Positions 37,501 through 50,400 of a stretch of DNA of 64,000 nucleotides are shown here, one piece after another. Under the pieces are notes generated by a model. The model saw nothing but the letters and a program-made list of their open reading frames with translations. It had not been told where the DNA came from and ran no database searches. The stretch comes from Ciona savignyi. Lineage: Eukaryota > Chordata > Ascidiacea > Phlebobranchia > Cionidae. The DNA lies in NCBI GenBank assembly GCA_000149265.1, contig CH003381.1, positions 1,249,982 through 1,313,981 on the forward strand, read 5' to 3'. The position numbers were made by a program, and so were the translations under genes. Numbering within the stretch: the first letter of the stretch is position 1; each line of letters opens with the position of its first letter.

Positions 37501-40500
37501 CAGAAGACTTCAGCTTACTGTATCACAGGTGGGATATTTTGTTCTATGAATATTTGACACTTTGTATGGTGTTGTAAAGTTTTATTTCTATGTGGTGGGT
37601 TTAAATTTCTTGGCATTTTTGATGCTTGCCGATTTAAGTTATTGCCTTGTTTGGTGATTGCTTGATTGCCTGATTTTCTGTATATTTGGCTGTACTTTGT
37701 GCTTTAAGCGAGTAGTTGTGTACAGTTATGTGAGTTGTGTAGTTGTGGGCGCATAGTTGCATTGTGCCGGTGGAGAATATATACCGAGCAACATTAAAAT
37801 AAATTGGTCTGAACCGCTACAGTGTTCTGGTTTGTAACAATTTTTAATTTCTCACATTTAAGAAAAAAAAATCAATTTAATTGAATTTGTAATTATTGTT
37901 GGCTTAAAAATTAGATTTTTTATATCTGTATGATGTAGGATGGGATATTTTGTATTAAACATTCATGAAAATTTTACCTGCCCATAGTCCGGTAGTTTGG
38001 GCTATTGAAGTGTGAGTCACACTGATTTATTGAACTCTGAATATAGACAATATAATGTACAGGTTAATTTGTACAAGCAAACTGACAATGTATACAATGC
38101 TTCACTGAACGTTACAATGCACTAGTTTTGGGAACAGGTTTGTAGGAGTAATATTACTGCATATTGTAATGCCCATTGGATTTAACACAAGCGCAGACAA
38201 GACGCACATTTAAATACCTGAATACCCGTGTGAATTGATTTGTTCGCTTTTAAATTCAACCTTTTTGTTTCTAGATTCGACATAAACACACCCAGTGGCT
38301 TATCCTCCAGACATGACCAATTAATCACCGCTAACGAAACCAGTGTTATGTTTGCACCCTCTGCATTTTTAGACAGTGGTGGCTATCTTGAGCAACCTGA
38401 AACTGAAACTACTTTGCAAAGGTGCTTATATTTTATCTGTACAGTTTTATTTCCATTGCCAATAATTATGTAATGTAGAAAAGTGCATAGTGATATTCTG
38501 TAGTTTACAGAGTTACCCCCTATTAGTGGAAAAGCATTAAAATAGGAGTTGCGAAGCAATTTTTATTGCAAATTTTTTTAAAATGGTTTATACAGCTATT
38601 ATGAATTATTGTTACGTAATGCACAAGCAATAACTATATTTTTGTCTTCTTTTTTATTAGAAATATTTGGGTTTTCAATATGGGACAATTTATGGTCAGT
38701 TCCATCAAATATGGAGTAACACACACATTATACTGTGGTTTACTTGTGTATGTTTCGTATTAACCAGACACAAAACGGTGTTATAATGAAACAGCTTCTT
38801 CAGTGTATATGGCTCCTACCTAACCACTAATTTATTCAGTTTCCAGCACTTCATACTAACTGGACAGTATTTTGGCCAGCCTGCCACTCAACTAAAGCCA
38901 TCAGTTCGACCAGCTGTACTAGTTTCATGGGCGCTGGAGAAGATCTGGTTAGAATCACTCCAGAAGCATTCCAACCAACATGTAATATGGAGATACTTTG
39001 CATCTGAGCATGGAATGTTCCGGATCCTACCAGGTGTGCAGATGCCCAAGCTCTACAATCCAACACACAGACCATGGTATGAGCTGGCGATTGGACTCGT
39101 AATGGACGAATACCGTGACAAAAACTTTGTGGTGAGTTGCGGGCTTGCGTCGTTTATAAAAGGTTGGCATTTATATGGTATTGCAGGCTAACATACTGTT
39201 TGTTGAAATTGTAAGAGGCTTTGCTTGCTAACATACTGGTTTTTAAGACATTGTAAAAGGTTTATCTATAAACACTGTTTTTTTTGTACAGCTTGTGTCA
39301 AGTTACTGCAGTATACCAATATGATATTGTATATATATTTTATTCAACAGCACTTATGCAGTGTGGATTGAGATATGGGAGTTGTCCGTCTGTATTATGA
39401 AATGTATTTTGTAACGTTTTTACTGTTGATATTATCACCAATAATTAAACTCCCATTATTGGTTTGACTTAACTACTAGCCCTTGGTTAATGGCTTAAAG
39501 AAGCATCTGTTTAAAATCCATGTAATTATGCAAAAAAAAATATTTATGTGCTTTTTAGTTCATCCCTAGCAATGTGCTAGCAGCCATTTCCCCCCCATAT
39601 GCTGATGCAAGCACTGGAGATGTAATTATCACCATCAGCACAGCGATAGTGGAGCCTCTTCCATACAATTCAGCCACTGATCAACTTCCTCATATACTGG
39701 GGGTTATGGGGGCTGATGTCACATTTTCCTACTTTGAGAGTTTGATTCTCGCTGCTGTTCCAGAGTGCAGTGATGCAACGAGATATTGTGTTGTGATTGA
39801 CACCTCAGGTTGGTTGCCACTACACTTAATCCTGATATATGATAGGATATTCATGTTTATCTCCATAATTAGGAAAACCAATCACCAGATTACCTCGCGC
39901 CCACCATTGGGTTACCTAAGCTATTGCAGTGTGTTATGTATGATTTGCATGTTTATTTAATTTAGTAGAACCCATTAATCCGGTGGGTTCAGGCAATGTT
40001 CGTTAAGTGCCCTGTTCAAGGACACAAACGACTGGCTAGCCACCAGTTTTGAAACTGCAACCTTTTGGCTGAAAGGCGGCGCATTAACCAACTAGCCTAA
40101 TCTGTCGGACATGGCAAAGCAATAAGTATGTACAGGTACTGGCGCAATTGTTTAGGAAATAAAAATAATATGATTTAATTATAAATGTGCAGTAAACTAT
40201 CCAAACTTTAATATATGGTCTCTATGTTAGGCAGTTGCTAAAATTGTGTAATTGGTTAACACTTAGCTCATTGTGTATATGCGTGAGGTAAATCTTCATA
40301 TTGTAAAAACACCCTTTTCGCTTTCCTGGGGTAAATGGACCATTGCTTGTGTGATAATTCCTTTGACATGTTTTTATTTTTACTGGATTTAAACATGATT
40401 GTCTTACAAATGGTGTTTTTCTCAGGTTATGTCATATTTGATGCCGCACTCTCTATGAAGGAAGAAAATGCAATGAAACTTGCATTAAATTCCAACTATC

Positions 40501-42736
40501 ACATAATACACAGCCATCCACAAATTGCGAACTACCTTATCAATGAAAATATACTTCTTAGACAGGAGTGTGCTGATGTAACAACCAATTCTTTCAGGTT
40601 TGAATTATAAGTTTTTTATTGTAGTTATTTGTCAGCTATGTTTGTTCATTTTTGACTTGCCAAAGGCAGCCCATTGCTTTAGTTTTCCGGTGGGTTAGTC
40701 TGGTGGTTTAGTGCGTCACTTTTCAGTCAAAAGGTTGCAGGTATGGAACTGGTCGCTAGCTAATCGGTTGTGTCCTTGGGCAAGGCACTTAACAGACATT
40801 GCCTGAACCTGAACCCAGCGTATTAATTGATTCTACTAAATTTAAGAAACATAAATCATAAACAACACACTGCGATAGCTCCGGTAACCCGACGGTGGGC
40901 GCGAGGTGATCTGACGATTGCCTGTGTGTTAACCCCCTTGGTTTTTCCATTCACGGGGATAAACATAAATATCCTATTCTATCCTATCCCCTTTCTACCT
41001 AAAACCTTGGGAACTTTAAATCTAACACTCTAGCTTAGAAACCTTTCAACATCTTGATGGGCATATTGCCTTAACTTCCAACAATGTACATGTTGGCGAT
41101 GGTGCATTATTGTTACACTGTAATTATCGAGATAACTGGTTGGTGTGAGCATAAGTTATCGGAAGCTTAATTAAATAAGTCTTTAAATATGGGTTCCTTT
41201 TATGGGGGGAAAACTAAAAGGAAGGAAAGCAGGAAGAAGGGAAGTAGGGAAACTGTACTCTAAAATGAATAATAAGCATTAGGGATAGTTTTAAACATGG
41301 GGTTAGAGTTAGTGTCAGTGGGTTAAAATAAATTTTTATATTTTTAGTAAGCAGTTTTCCTCCTTCCCTTCTACCTGCTTTCCCTCCTTTTAGTTTGCCT
41401 TCCTTTAGGCCCTAATAAAAAATAAAACAAACATGTTTAATCTTTTCACAACAACGCTGCACCGGATACAAGTTTGGGCAGTTAACTAACTGATCTAACA
41501 TCACTAATTTTGAAACATTTCCAGAGAGAGTTATATAATGAACCGCAGTCGCACTCTTCATGCTGATGATCTACCATTCAGTATTTCTCATCTCAGTGGA
41601 ACCAACATTATTATCATGTCCATACCAATCGATCTCCAACAGAATGATGGTAATTAAGTAATTATTATTGGGGATTGTTAGTTACGATATTTAAAACTGG
41701 GTATTAAAATTGTTTTTCTATTTAAATAGGATAGGATAGTTTATTCATGTTTATCCCCGTGAATGGGAAACCAAGAAGTTTACCAGACGGGCAATCGTCA
41801 GATTATCTTGCGCCTACCGCCGGGTTACCAAAGCTATTATAGTAAGTTATGTATGAATTACACGATCCTTCGATTTTGTAGAACCCATTAATCTGCTGGG
41901 TTCAGGCAATGGTCCATTAGGTGCCTTACCCCAGACACAACCGGCTAGCTAGCGACCCGTTTAGAATCTTTAACCTTCCGGTTGAAAGGCGTCACACTAA
42001 ACCACCAGACTGGTCGATTGAAATTTATATTCCATGATTACAAAGCAGCATTAGCTAGATTCCAATTCTCAAAACACCACACTTGTATGGCACATTGTTA
42101 AATTTTAAATAAAATTGCGGTTTTAATCTACCTAAATACTAAATTGTTTTAATTTCGGTATCTATTAAAAAACATACACAATACACTGCATTAGCTCCGG
42201 TAAACGGACTGTGGGCGCGAGGTCATCCTACGATTACCTGTGTGTTAACTTGCTGGGTTTTCCCATTCACGGGGATAAACATGAATTTCCTATCCAATCC
42301 TATTAATGATTTGGTGTAAATTCCAGATTTCCCCATCGACTGTGTCAGCCACCTCAGTAGCAATGAACCTTGTGTTCTGCCGAAACATGGTTGTGAATCC
42401 CCTTGCATGGAGAAGAAAAGAGCTCAGTTCTTTTACGACGCTTGTTTGAATCGGTACCAGTACACCTGGTCCAACGACCCACCCCCCTGCATACCTCTGA
42501 AATACAGGAGCAACAGTGACAAGCCTATAAAAGCAAGCAGTGATAGCTGCGATATAAAACCCAGGCCTGCTGATAAACCTTCTGCAAATGCAGCTGATAT
42601 TCCTATTATTAAGGAAGAGCCGTTTTTCGAACGAAATGATACTTTTAAATATATCGTTCTGTTTGGTTGTGTTATAGCGTTTATATTGTGTTTGTTCCTT
42701 GCGTTCAAGCAAAAACGTAGAGTTCTTGTTAATTGA
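31590..42736 (+). CDS. CACHD1: VWFA and Cache domain-containing protein, CACHD1-like (alpha2-delta relative)
   Basis: Type I membrane protein related to auxiliary subunits of voltage-gated calcium channels. Fourteen phase-consistent exons, 1107 residues: 31590-31958, 32261-32478, 33176-33397, 33943-34122, 35007-35470, 35740-35919, 36502-36632, 37365-37528, 38275-38421, 38840-39131, 39559-39808, 40426-40597, 41525-41649, 42327-42736. Order: signal peptide (FLFFYISFFGVRC), VWA_N region (LKWQYFGSEHGVFTHYPA), VWA domain with a complete MIDAS (DKSGSM; later FLSDGVPS), first Cache domain (VVWSVPYYDVGGLGLVVTAA ... VGVVGVDLTM ... MMHPLLPSP), SLLYHRFDI, a second Cache region (WRYFASEHGMFRILPG, THRPWYELA, VMGADVTFSYFES), a cysteine-rich part and a final helix (YIVLFGCVIAFILCLFLAF). 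The order and motifs fit CACHD1 better than CACNA2D. Unlike vertebrate CACHD1 the cytoplasmic tail is only about ten residues. Intron 6 uses a GC donor. Confidence 0.88.
32663..32967 (+). mobile_element. SINE A, full length
   Basis: CACHD1-like intron 2, very like the copy at 1440, tail TATCCTATCGTATCCTATCC. Confidence 0.9.
33545..33692 (+). mobile_element. SINE A, old 3' half
   Basis: AAATAACCCGACAGTGGCTG ... GATAAAACATGAACATCG; strongly diverged. Confidence 0.6.
34658..34765 (-). mobile_element. SINE A, 5' half remnant
   Basis: CGATTAATCCACTTGATTCA ... TATCGACTGAACAAGATGC; diverged fragment. Confidence 0.5.
35920..35925 (+). other. GC-type 5' splice site in the CACHD1-like gene
   Basis: Exon 6 ends ...ATTACTG and continues gcaagt. 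No GT donor nearby keeps the phase, while G/gcaagt joins exon 7 (acceptor CTTCACAG) in frame. GC-AG introns usually have an otherwise perfect donor consensus, as here. Confidence 0.7.
36040..36490. repeat. Minisatellite, 33-bp unit, about 13 copies
   Basis: Unit core TAATTTTGTGTAAAGCATTT followed by CAATAAAATAT. It fills most of the GC-AG intron of the CACHD1-like gene and ends about 12 bp before the exon 7 acceptor. Thirty-three is a multiple of three, so the minus strand is open as an 11-residue repeat (KCFTQNYNILL); I take this as chance. Confidence 0.95.
37269..37345. repeat. Tandem duplication of about 37 bp before CACHD1-like exon 8
   Basis: CCCCGTCTCCGTCCAAGTAT ... TGGTTCAAGTAA occurs twice in a row, 20 bases upstream of the acceptor at 37361-37364. 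Confidence 0.85.
39839..40111 (-). mobile_element. SINE A, full length, antisense
   Basis: Tail (TAGGATATTCATGTTTATC) only 31 bp after the CACHD1-like exon ending at 39808. Confidence 0.9.
40687..40990 (+). mobile_element. SINE A, full length
   Basis: CCGGTGGGTTAGTCTGGTGG head, TATCCTATTCTATCC tail, CACHD1-like intron 12. Confidence 0.9.
41728..42018 (-). mobile_element. SINE A, full length, antisense
   Basis: Tail 79 bp after the CACHD1-like exon ending at 41649. Confidence 0.9.
42170..42305 (+). mobile_element. SINE A, 3' half
   Basis: Tail TCCTATCCAATCCTATTAAT ends 22 bp before the last CACHD1-like exon (42327). Confidence 0.85.
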
Positions 42737-43027
42737 TTATCACTGCACACCTTACAGTTATGTATTTTGCTTTATTACTTTACAAGTTTTTTTCAATACA
42801 AACTTAAAAACCAAAACCATTGAACATTTGAATATGCAGATGTTTCATCTGCGAACGTTTTGCCATATTTGAAAAAGACAGTGTTTAACCCGACATTTAA
42901 AACAATGGAAACGAAAATTTAAACCAGTTTTTAAAACTGCAACATTTGCTAATCAGACATTGATATTTGAAATGGTGATTTTTAATGGGAAAAAAACTGT
43001 CAAATATTAATACCGAATAGCAATATT

Positions 43028-43262
43028 AGAATAGGATGTTTATGTTTATCCCCCTGTGTGGGAACACCAAAGGGGTTAACACACGGGCAATCGTCAGATC
43101 ACCTTGTGCCTACCGTCTGGTTTTTGGAGCTATTGCAGTATGTTTTGTATAATTCACACCTTCGTTCCATTTAGTAGTAAAACCTAGCTGGCGGCCTGTT
43201 TCTAACCTATAACCCTTCGTCTGTAAGGCGACACACTAGCCCACCGACTAATCCGTCGGACA
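43028..43262 (-). mobile_element. SINE A, internally deleted
   Basis: Tail TAGGATGTTTATGTTTATCC to head CCGACTAATCCGTCGGACAG. Confidence 0.8.
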
Positions 43263-43548
43263 GACAGTGTTTTAAATTGGAAATTATTTTAATGGTTAAA
43301 AAAGACCCGACATTTTATATTGGTCAGTTCCCTAAACTGCATGTTGAACAGAAATATTTATATTAATTATACTGGTATCTAAGGCAGATGTTTTAGAGAC
43401 GGTAGCCCATTAATTTACATGAATGTCCTTAATTTGAAAATATTCGTTTCAAGGCGTATAAGTTGACGTGAATTTGATAAGCCAAACAGTTTTGCAATCC
43501 ATCAATATCTGAAAATGCTGGCCTCGTATACATACGGCGAACTGTGTT

Positions 43549-43735
43549 TGTATACGAGTCGGCATATATATCGTTTGCGTTAACCATTCGGTCAAAAGAC
43601 CGTATGATATTTTCTCTTTTTTTGCCGAGCTAGGGTTTAAACTCACGATTGTCTCAACCCTAAGACCATTTTCATACAGATGGTATATGTGTCGGTTGCA
43701 TTAACGACTAGGCCACACGACCGTACCGTTATTAC
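43549..43735 (-). mobile_element. Family B SINE (tRNA-Ser-like)
   Basis: On the minus strand: GTCGTGTGGCCTAGTCGTTA, close to the tRNA-Ser/Leu A-box region, with a second unit beside it and a weak B box (GTTTAAACCCTAGCTCGG). Confidence 0.65.
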
Positions 43736-43743
43736 CTATGAAT

Positions 43744-44001
43744 CTGACCGGTTAGCTTGGTGGGTTAATACATCATCTTTTAGTCGGCTCTTGGTTCAAC
43801 TAGTCACAACCTAGCCGGCTGTCTTCTTGGATGTGGCAAACACTGCCAGATTCTAGGTGATTTATGGGTTCTACCGAATTAAAGGAACGTCTGAACTATG
43901 CACAACACACATCAATCGTCCCAGTAACCGACGGTGGGCGCGAGGTAATCTGACGTGTACGCCCCTGCCTTTCTCCATAAATATCCTAATATATTCTATC
44001 A
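43744..44001 (+). mobile_element. SINE A, diverged
   Basis: CTGACCGGTTAGCTTGGTGG head and AATATCCTAATATATTCTAT tail. Confidence 0.75.
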
Positions 44002-44574
44002 TATAGTGCTAAATAGGTGTATGATGCCAGTTTGTTTTCATTAAGTTTGTAATACGATAGCATCAACAAACCTAGAAAACCATTAAATTGAAGCGATTAC
44101 GCGGGAATCAGATATTCATTATATTATTTAGAATAATCTCATTAAAAATACAAATATGTTATTGCACATAGTAAATAACACGAGAAACAACGAAGAGATG
44201 ACTAAATGTCGAAGTTAAAAAGAAATAGTTCAATGTGAGAGCATATAAGCTATATATAAATATATATATATACTAACATAATGAATATATGTCAATATAT
44301 TACAATAATATCTACATATGTACAGAAAAGAAGAAATAATAAAGAAAACAAAAGATAAATATCTGTAAGTATCACATTTTGTGCAACATTGGAAGATTAA
44401 TACAATTTTGACATTTTAATCGTTTTTGTCATGCGCTATTTGCTGGTTGTATTTATAAAGTTGGTTCTGTACAATAATTATTTTCAAGACTCAAAGTTGG
44501 TTTGTGGGTCGTGAATTCCGGAAATATTTTGCCTTACTGAACCTCGCATCGCCTTACATATAAAGTCTTGGTGT

Positions 44575-47500
44575 TCATTTTTCTTTTATATGTTTGTTTT
44601 GCGCGGTCGCACAATAGTTTACCTTCGATTCAATTGTCTTCTTGTGCATTCCTATACCAAAAAGGATTAGTTAATGTGCCAATCCACGATTACGTTAAGT
44701 ACATAATGACTATATTTACCGATTAACCATGGAGCGAATGAATCATTTTTCAGTTCATCTTTGCAACATGCGTTGATAACTGTATCGGGTAGTGGAATCG
44801 AATGCCGAACCATTGCACCGTATAAACCATATTCCGCCATGACACTGCTCTTTCCCCAGCAGTTTTCCCTCTTCCGCCATTTTGCTCGTCTGTTCTGGAA
44901 CCATACCTGCAAGGCAGCGTGGTTTTCATCAATACCGGTACATACACTACGCAACATAATATAATAAATTACCTAGGTGGTAATCGATCGTCACATGAGT
45001 ATATGAACTAGTAAATCGTTTACCGTACATATACTGCAGTATGTGTAATATATATGTATTTGTCTTGTCAGTTAATTCATTATGCGTCGGAATCACTCAA
45101 AGATGTAAGATATAAATTTGTATTCTCATTAATAGAAAAAAACAAAGGTATCACACCTACATTTGTCAGACTACCTCTCGAACACGTATGGAGCGTTCTT
45201 ACGCGGGTAACCGTCAATTTGCCTCGTGCCGGGTTACAATCCCGGTATAGCAGGCATGATTTACATATCTTATTTACGTGCCATGTAATGTAACCGTTTG
45301 TTGGCTATAACTTGACAAATGACATCTATATAAGCTATAAGCTAAAACATAGCAAGTATAATTTTATGATTTTGTATCGAAAAATTAATTCGTTTTAGAC
45401 AAATATTTTGTTTAATTTTTAAACGTGCAGAATAAGCATTTTTAGGACCGAATATTTTTAAACTAAAAAATCTCTTTTCTGTAACACTTTACAGTTAGTG
45501 TTATCGCCAGCAACGAGCAAGATATTCTCTTAATTTTATGAAGGATTTATAGTTTAATCATTTAAACCTTTGTTTCGTTAACTGATCACTGAGACTAATT
45601 CAATCAAGCCCTATCAATGTTGATTTTCCCGTGGGGGCGACTAACAACTGATTACAGCGTTATTATATCGAGAGTTGGCCGATTAAATAGTGATTTCACA
45701 CATGCCGTGGTCGATAACTAATTTGGCGCCTACAATGAAAACAATAGATAAATTGCTTTAATTAAATGCATATAACCTCGGTAACACGTACGCAGAAGTG
45801 ATATGAATCTTTATGATTGACCGTGGAGACGTTTATCAGACTATTTTAATCGATGTCAAATTGTTAAATTAAAAAATCTTGAACGTTTTGGAAATATGTA
45901 ATGAGAAAAAATTATTAAATGAAATGTAAAACAAATATGTTTCTTTTGTTTCTAAAAGTTTGTCTTTAGACCCAATAAAACTGCCGATCATTTTAAAAAG
46001 TATAAATATTTAAAATGTGGTTTATATTTTTAAATGTAAGATAATTTACACATATCTTAATCTTTAGCACTGCAATTACCTTATGATTGCGGGGGTTTTA
46101 ACGATGGTTAATTTAGGAATTTATAAATTTCGGAATAATTTTGCAGGCAAAGTAAAATAACTTTAATATTATAATTTACAAACTTTGGAGAATAAAACCC
46201 CATTATGTTTATATTTGTACCTGGATGCGATCCTCTTGTAAATTTGCATTTTTCGCCAATGCTTCCCGGGTCTCGGCGTCGGGGTAATGGGCCAAGTCGA
46301 ACGCCTTCTCTAGATGTTCCAATTGGTGATTCGTAAATATTGTTCTGCATATAAATGAGGGTTACAAAAGAATATGCCGAGAAGTTAATTGATTGCACCT
46401 GCTGCGTCTTTTCTTTATTTTATCGTTCATTTCTTTGCTCGGGCCCGCATCCACTTCTGCATAAACATATTGGAATGAAAATTATATATATTTTTGCAAC
46501 AGCAATAAAAATCTTATAAGGATGCTTCAAGTGTATAATAAATATTATGTCAGTTACAATTAAATTTTTAAATACTAAATCTTATAAGGATGCTTAAAGT
46601 GAATAAAACTTATCATAGCAGTTATAATTAAAATTTTGAATACTATAATACTTGATTAATCGACTAATTTGTTTTAGGCGCAGTATAATGGGTATTAGAT
46701 GATGTTTTCGCATCAGTTGCTGCTGTTATGGACGGAAAATAATAAGTCAAACTAACACGAACCACATGCTATGCCGCCATTTTGATTATTACAAACGCGT
46801 TGAGGCGGGTAAAAAATTACACAAATCTTTTCCGATGCTTCTATTGTCTCGTGACAATGCCTCCTGTCCTACACCCTTCGCATTGTTACAGCGACAAGCC
46901 ATCGAATGAAAGCGTGATTAATTTGTCATTAAAATAGGAAGGCAACATCTGTCGGCAACGAAATCCGAAATGATACAAACCAACGGAAATTGCTCAATGA
47001 TCTGCACATGATGGATCCGCGGATTACACAAGATTTGGAATTTAGGATTTGTAAATGGAATTTAGGATTTGTAATTTTCGGACAACCCACAATAATACTT
47101 GTTACAAGTAATTATAAGCCTTGAAATCCGATTGTGAGTAAACGGACAGTCATTTTCACCGTAAAGTAAATCGTGGTCAAAAATTTACGTCATTTTAAGA
47201 ACACAACATTTATTTTAACATAATATTTAGTATACAATTTTACTGCCCAAAATTAAAATCAATCGTCAAAGCATTCAGCTTGTTTAAGTTTTTTTTTCAA
47301 ATTTAAAAAAATACAACACTATCGAGGGTTTCTAAAAATACATTTAGAAAGTTTAATGTCTGGATAAATCCCTCCTTTAACATTTTTGCATGTATGTAAA
47401 TAAGAAGAAACTGGTAATGCAAATGTTAATATAAAATCAAGATCTTTGGTACATTTTTATTTTACTTTGCGTTGGCATAAATTTATAGTTTTCATATAAC

Positions 47501-48777
47501 AAAATGGCCTCCCTGACAATGTAAAAAGCAACCAATCGTAAGGGAGTTATCAAAGAACAGTTTATTTAACAAAATATGTTTAACCTATATTTATATATAT
47601 TTCTAAAATTTTAAAACGTGGAGCGCAAATGTTAAAATTAAATAAGAATAAACGCAACTATAGAACATAATTCAATTTACCTTTATACATTTAAATAAAC
47701 AATAGGGTTGGTACCTTTTCTTGTTTCGCTCAATTTCATTCTTTTAGGTGAAGGTTCTTCGACATTGGATTCGTTGCCATCTAATAATGACGGGTGAGCG
47801 GGTTGTGATTGTGAACTGGGCGTAACATCTTCATTGCTGTTCGGACGAAGTGGTGAAAAATCTTTCGTTTTATTCAGATAACACAGAGGCGGGAATGGGG
47901 ATATGTCAGGCTGGGTAAATCTGCCAGCTTGAAGTCGACGCTGACCTTCCCGCAAATGGTGCAAATAAGGAAGACCAAGTGACGTGTAGTGCTGGTACAA
48001 GTTGTTCAACCCCCCGCAGTATACATACGACAGAAAATTCAAGTGCGTGTTCGATTCATTTGCATTCGAGGATTTGAAGCTGTTTAAAAACGGGTTAAAC
48101 AAATTTAAATTCGATTCTTTTCTGTCACAATTGTCTAAATGAGATCCTTCGGCTTCTTTAGAACATCTGCATAGTCTTCGCTGATTTGTGTCTTCTACTT
48201 TATCTCCAACACTCAAGGGGGCAGTTGAGGAATCTTGATCATTCATCTCTGCACAAGAGTCCTCCTGCGTGTGATGTTGCAATTGAAATGTATCTCGGTA
48301 CTTCGCCCCTATCGAATCTAGACCGCTCCAATTTGAACCGGGATATAATTTCCTAATCGTCGGCACTTGAGAACACAAATTGTGAGACGATCCGGCAATC
48401 GACGGTCCTTCATTTCTATTAAAATCTGTTGCTAGATTGTCACATTTCACGTGTTGGTAATCGGGCAAGTGTGATGCAGATCCATTAAGATGATCACCAC
48501 TTGAGTATTCAATGCGATTAGACCCCCATTTCGATAGAACATTATTTCCTAAATTTGCATTGTGCCCAAGCAACCTTGCTATATGAAACGAACCAATTTC
48601 GCGGGTTTTCGAAGCATTCTCCAAACTTGCTTTTTCTTGGAAGTTTTCCGAGCAATCAGATAACATTGGGTCAGTGGTGTCACTTGATGACATGGATTGG
48701 CAATTTGTCGACAGTTTGATTGAAGTGATCATTTTTATGACAAACTCTGCAGAAATCAGAACAAAATTAGCAACCAA
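44575..48777 (-). CDS. Vsx: Visual system homeobox transcription factor (Vsx / Chx10)
   Basis: Nuclear DNA-binding regulator; vertebrate VSX1/2 act in retina and interneurons. Exons: 47715-48777, 46399-46456, 46221-46344, 44720-44906, then 44651 down to a donor at 44623 or, by read-through, a stop at 44575. The first ATG (48777) lies just upstream of an in-frame ATG at 48732; which is used is unknown. Content: a long low-complexity N-terminal part with an eh1/octapeptide-like motif ([11 protein letters not shown]) at about residues 63-73; a basic lead KKRRSR; the homeodomain ([20 protein letters not shown] ... [20 protein letters not shown]) split by introns after arginine 5 and before WFQNRR; and the diagnostic CVC domain ([38 protein letters not shown]). 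Homeodomain plus CVC identifies the Vsx family. The extreme C-terminus is uncertain. Confidence 0.95.
46510..46650. repeat. Tandem duplication of about 69 bp in a Vsx intron
   Basis: AATCTTATAAGGATGCTT begins at 46510 and again at about 46579; the following AT-rich sequence is also repeated with changes. Confidence 0.75.
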
Positions 48778-50400
48778 TAAAAAATTATAACTTGTCTCAA
48801 TTTAAAAGAACCGTCAATGATTCTTCACATACCATTGTAGTCCATTTACACCGAAAAATTGAGATATAGTATAAATTAGAGCAATAGCAAAACGATTTAT
48901 ACGAGAGAGCATTTTTTTAAACAGCGAAATTGAAAATTAACACATTTTGATCACCATGCTTATCTCAATATTGTACTACTTATTCTCATTTTATTTAAAC
49001 AAACACACTCGGCAGTCTAACATGCAAACGAACTAATCAGACTTCGTCTTTTATACGAAGAGCATTCCCGTGGAAAAAAGGTCGAATCGAGGTCCATAGG
49101 AAGACTGCTGCCGCGCCGCTTGGCGCAATTAGTCGTCAGTCAATTGTTCTGTTAGAAATTAATTACTCCGAGGGCAGTCGCGATGCATTCCAATTTTCAA
49201 AGGTTAAACCTTATAATCCTAATTCAGTGACTAATATGGGAATTGGAATAGAGGCGTTTCAATATTTGGATATTAGTGGTAAGAAGGAAAATTTAACCTT
49301 TTCGTTTGTAAGTACTCCCGGGTTATTTTACCAATGTAGAGACCCCGAAGGTAACAATAATATTTTAGAATAATTATTGTAATAATGATTAAAACATCTT
49401 ACAATTGAATTATTCGAAAAATAGACACGGAAAATATTAATGTAAACATTACGAAACGAAATTATGCAAACAATATCAGTCGAATTTGTAGAGTATATTA
49501 ATTTAACTGAGCAACGTTAGAAAAAGCAAAATCATTTTTTCTTATTTAACAGAATTAGAATAAATAAATTGCAATACGCAAATTGGTTTTATTTATCAAA
49601 CTGTCAAATCTGTGTATGTTTATTAATGTTAGAAAACAATAATAAAAATATTAATATAAATTAATAAGATTTAAAAAATTAAATATGGACAATTACGATT
49701 TTTGAATTAAAAAATAAGTTAAACAAACTACAAAAAAAAACAACATACCAAAAGGCAGAAAATATAACTTTATAGAAATTTTTCTTATTATTTATATTTG
49801 TTAAAAGTCGCATGGAGTAATTATTGTGTACTTGTGAATAAGAAAGGTTTAAAATTGTGTTTGAAATACTATCGGAAAACTAAATTAAATCGATTAAAAT
49901 TGTCTTTTATAAAATTTTATACATTATAACTTTATAGGTTATATATTTATTTCATAAAAGTAGATAAAGAAATAATCACAATATAATCTATTAGCTGAAC
50001 AAGTCATGACCATTAGATATGTGACATAAAGATTTAGAATTTGCCTGGCGTCGGGTGGTCTAAGCAGAAGATTAGTTTGTTTAGCAGATGGATTGACCGA
50101 GCAATTCCAAAAATAATCTGTCGACTTGTCCAGTTGGTTGTTGAAAGTCAAATTGTCAATCGGTCATTTTTTGTCATAAAAAAGTTTGTCGCGCTGTTTA
50201 AAAATTAAAATTAATTTCATTGGATATATTATTTCATATGAACAAGAATTAAGTTTTGCCTTTATTAAATACTTATGAATTTTAAGTTGCTAATCTGAAG
50301 CGGTAAAAGAGATAGGATGAAGGTGTTTAATTGGAAGATAGGTTAATATATGTTTATTCCAAGAAAGGGGGACATTAAGCGACCGTTATCTGGATGGAAA

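Larger units (their letters stand above)
42737..44574. other. Convergent intergenic region between the CACHD1-like gene and Vsx
   Basis: Holds SINE A copies (43028-43262 minus, 43744-44001 plus), a family B SINE (43549-43735) and an AT-rich stretch with TATATA runs near 44250-44290. No gene was recognised; the 3' UTRs of both flanking genes must lie here. Confidence 0.5.

Noticed and set aside
44250-44300. TATATA-rich run as a promoter
   Set aside because: It lies in the convergent 3' region between two genes; simple AT-rich sequence.
49939-50151. 70-codon minus-strand frame upstream of Vsx
   Set aside because: No family features, no splice context, AT-rich intergenic DNA.
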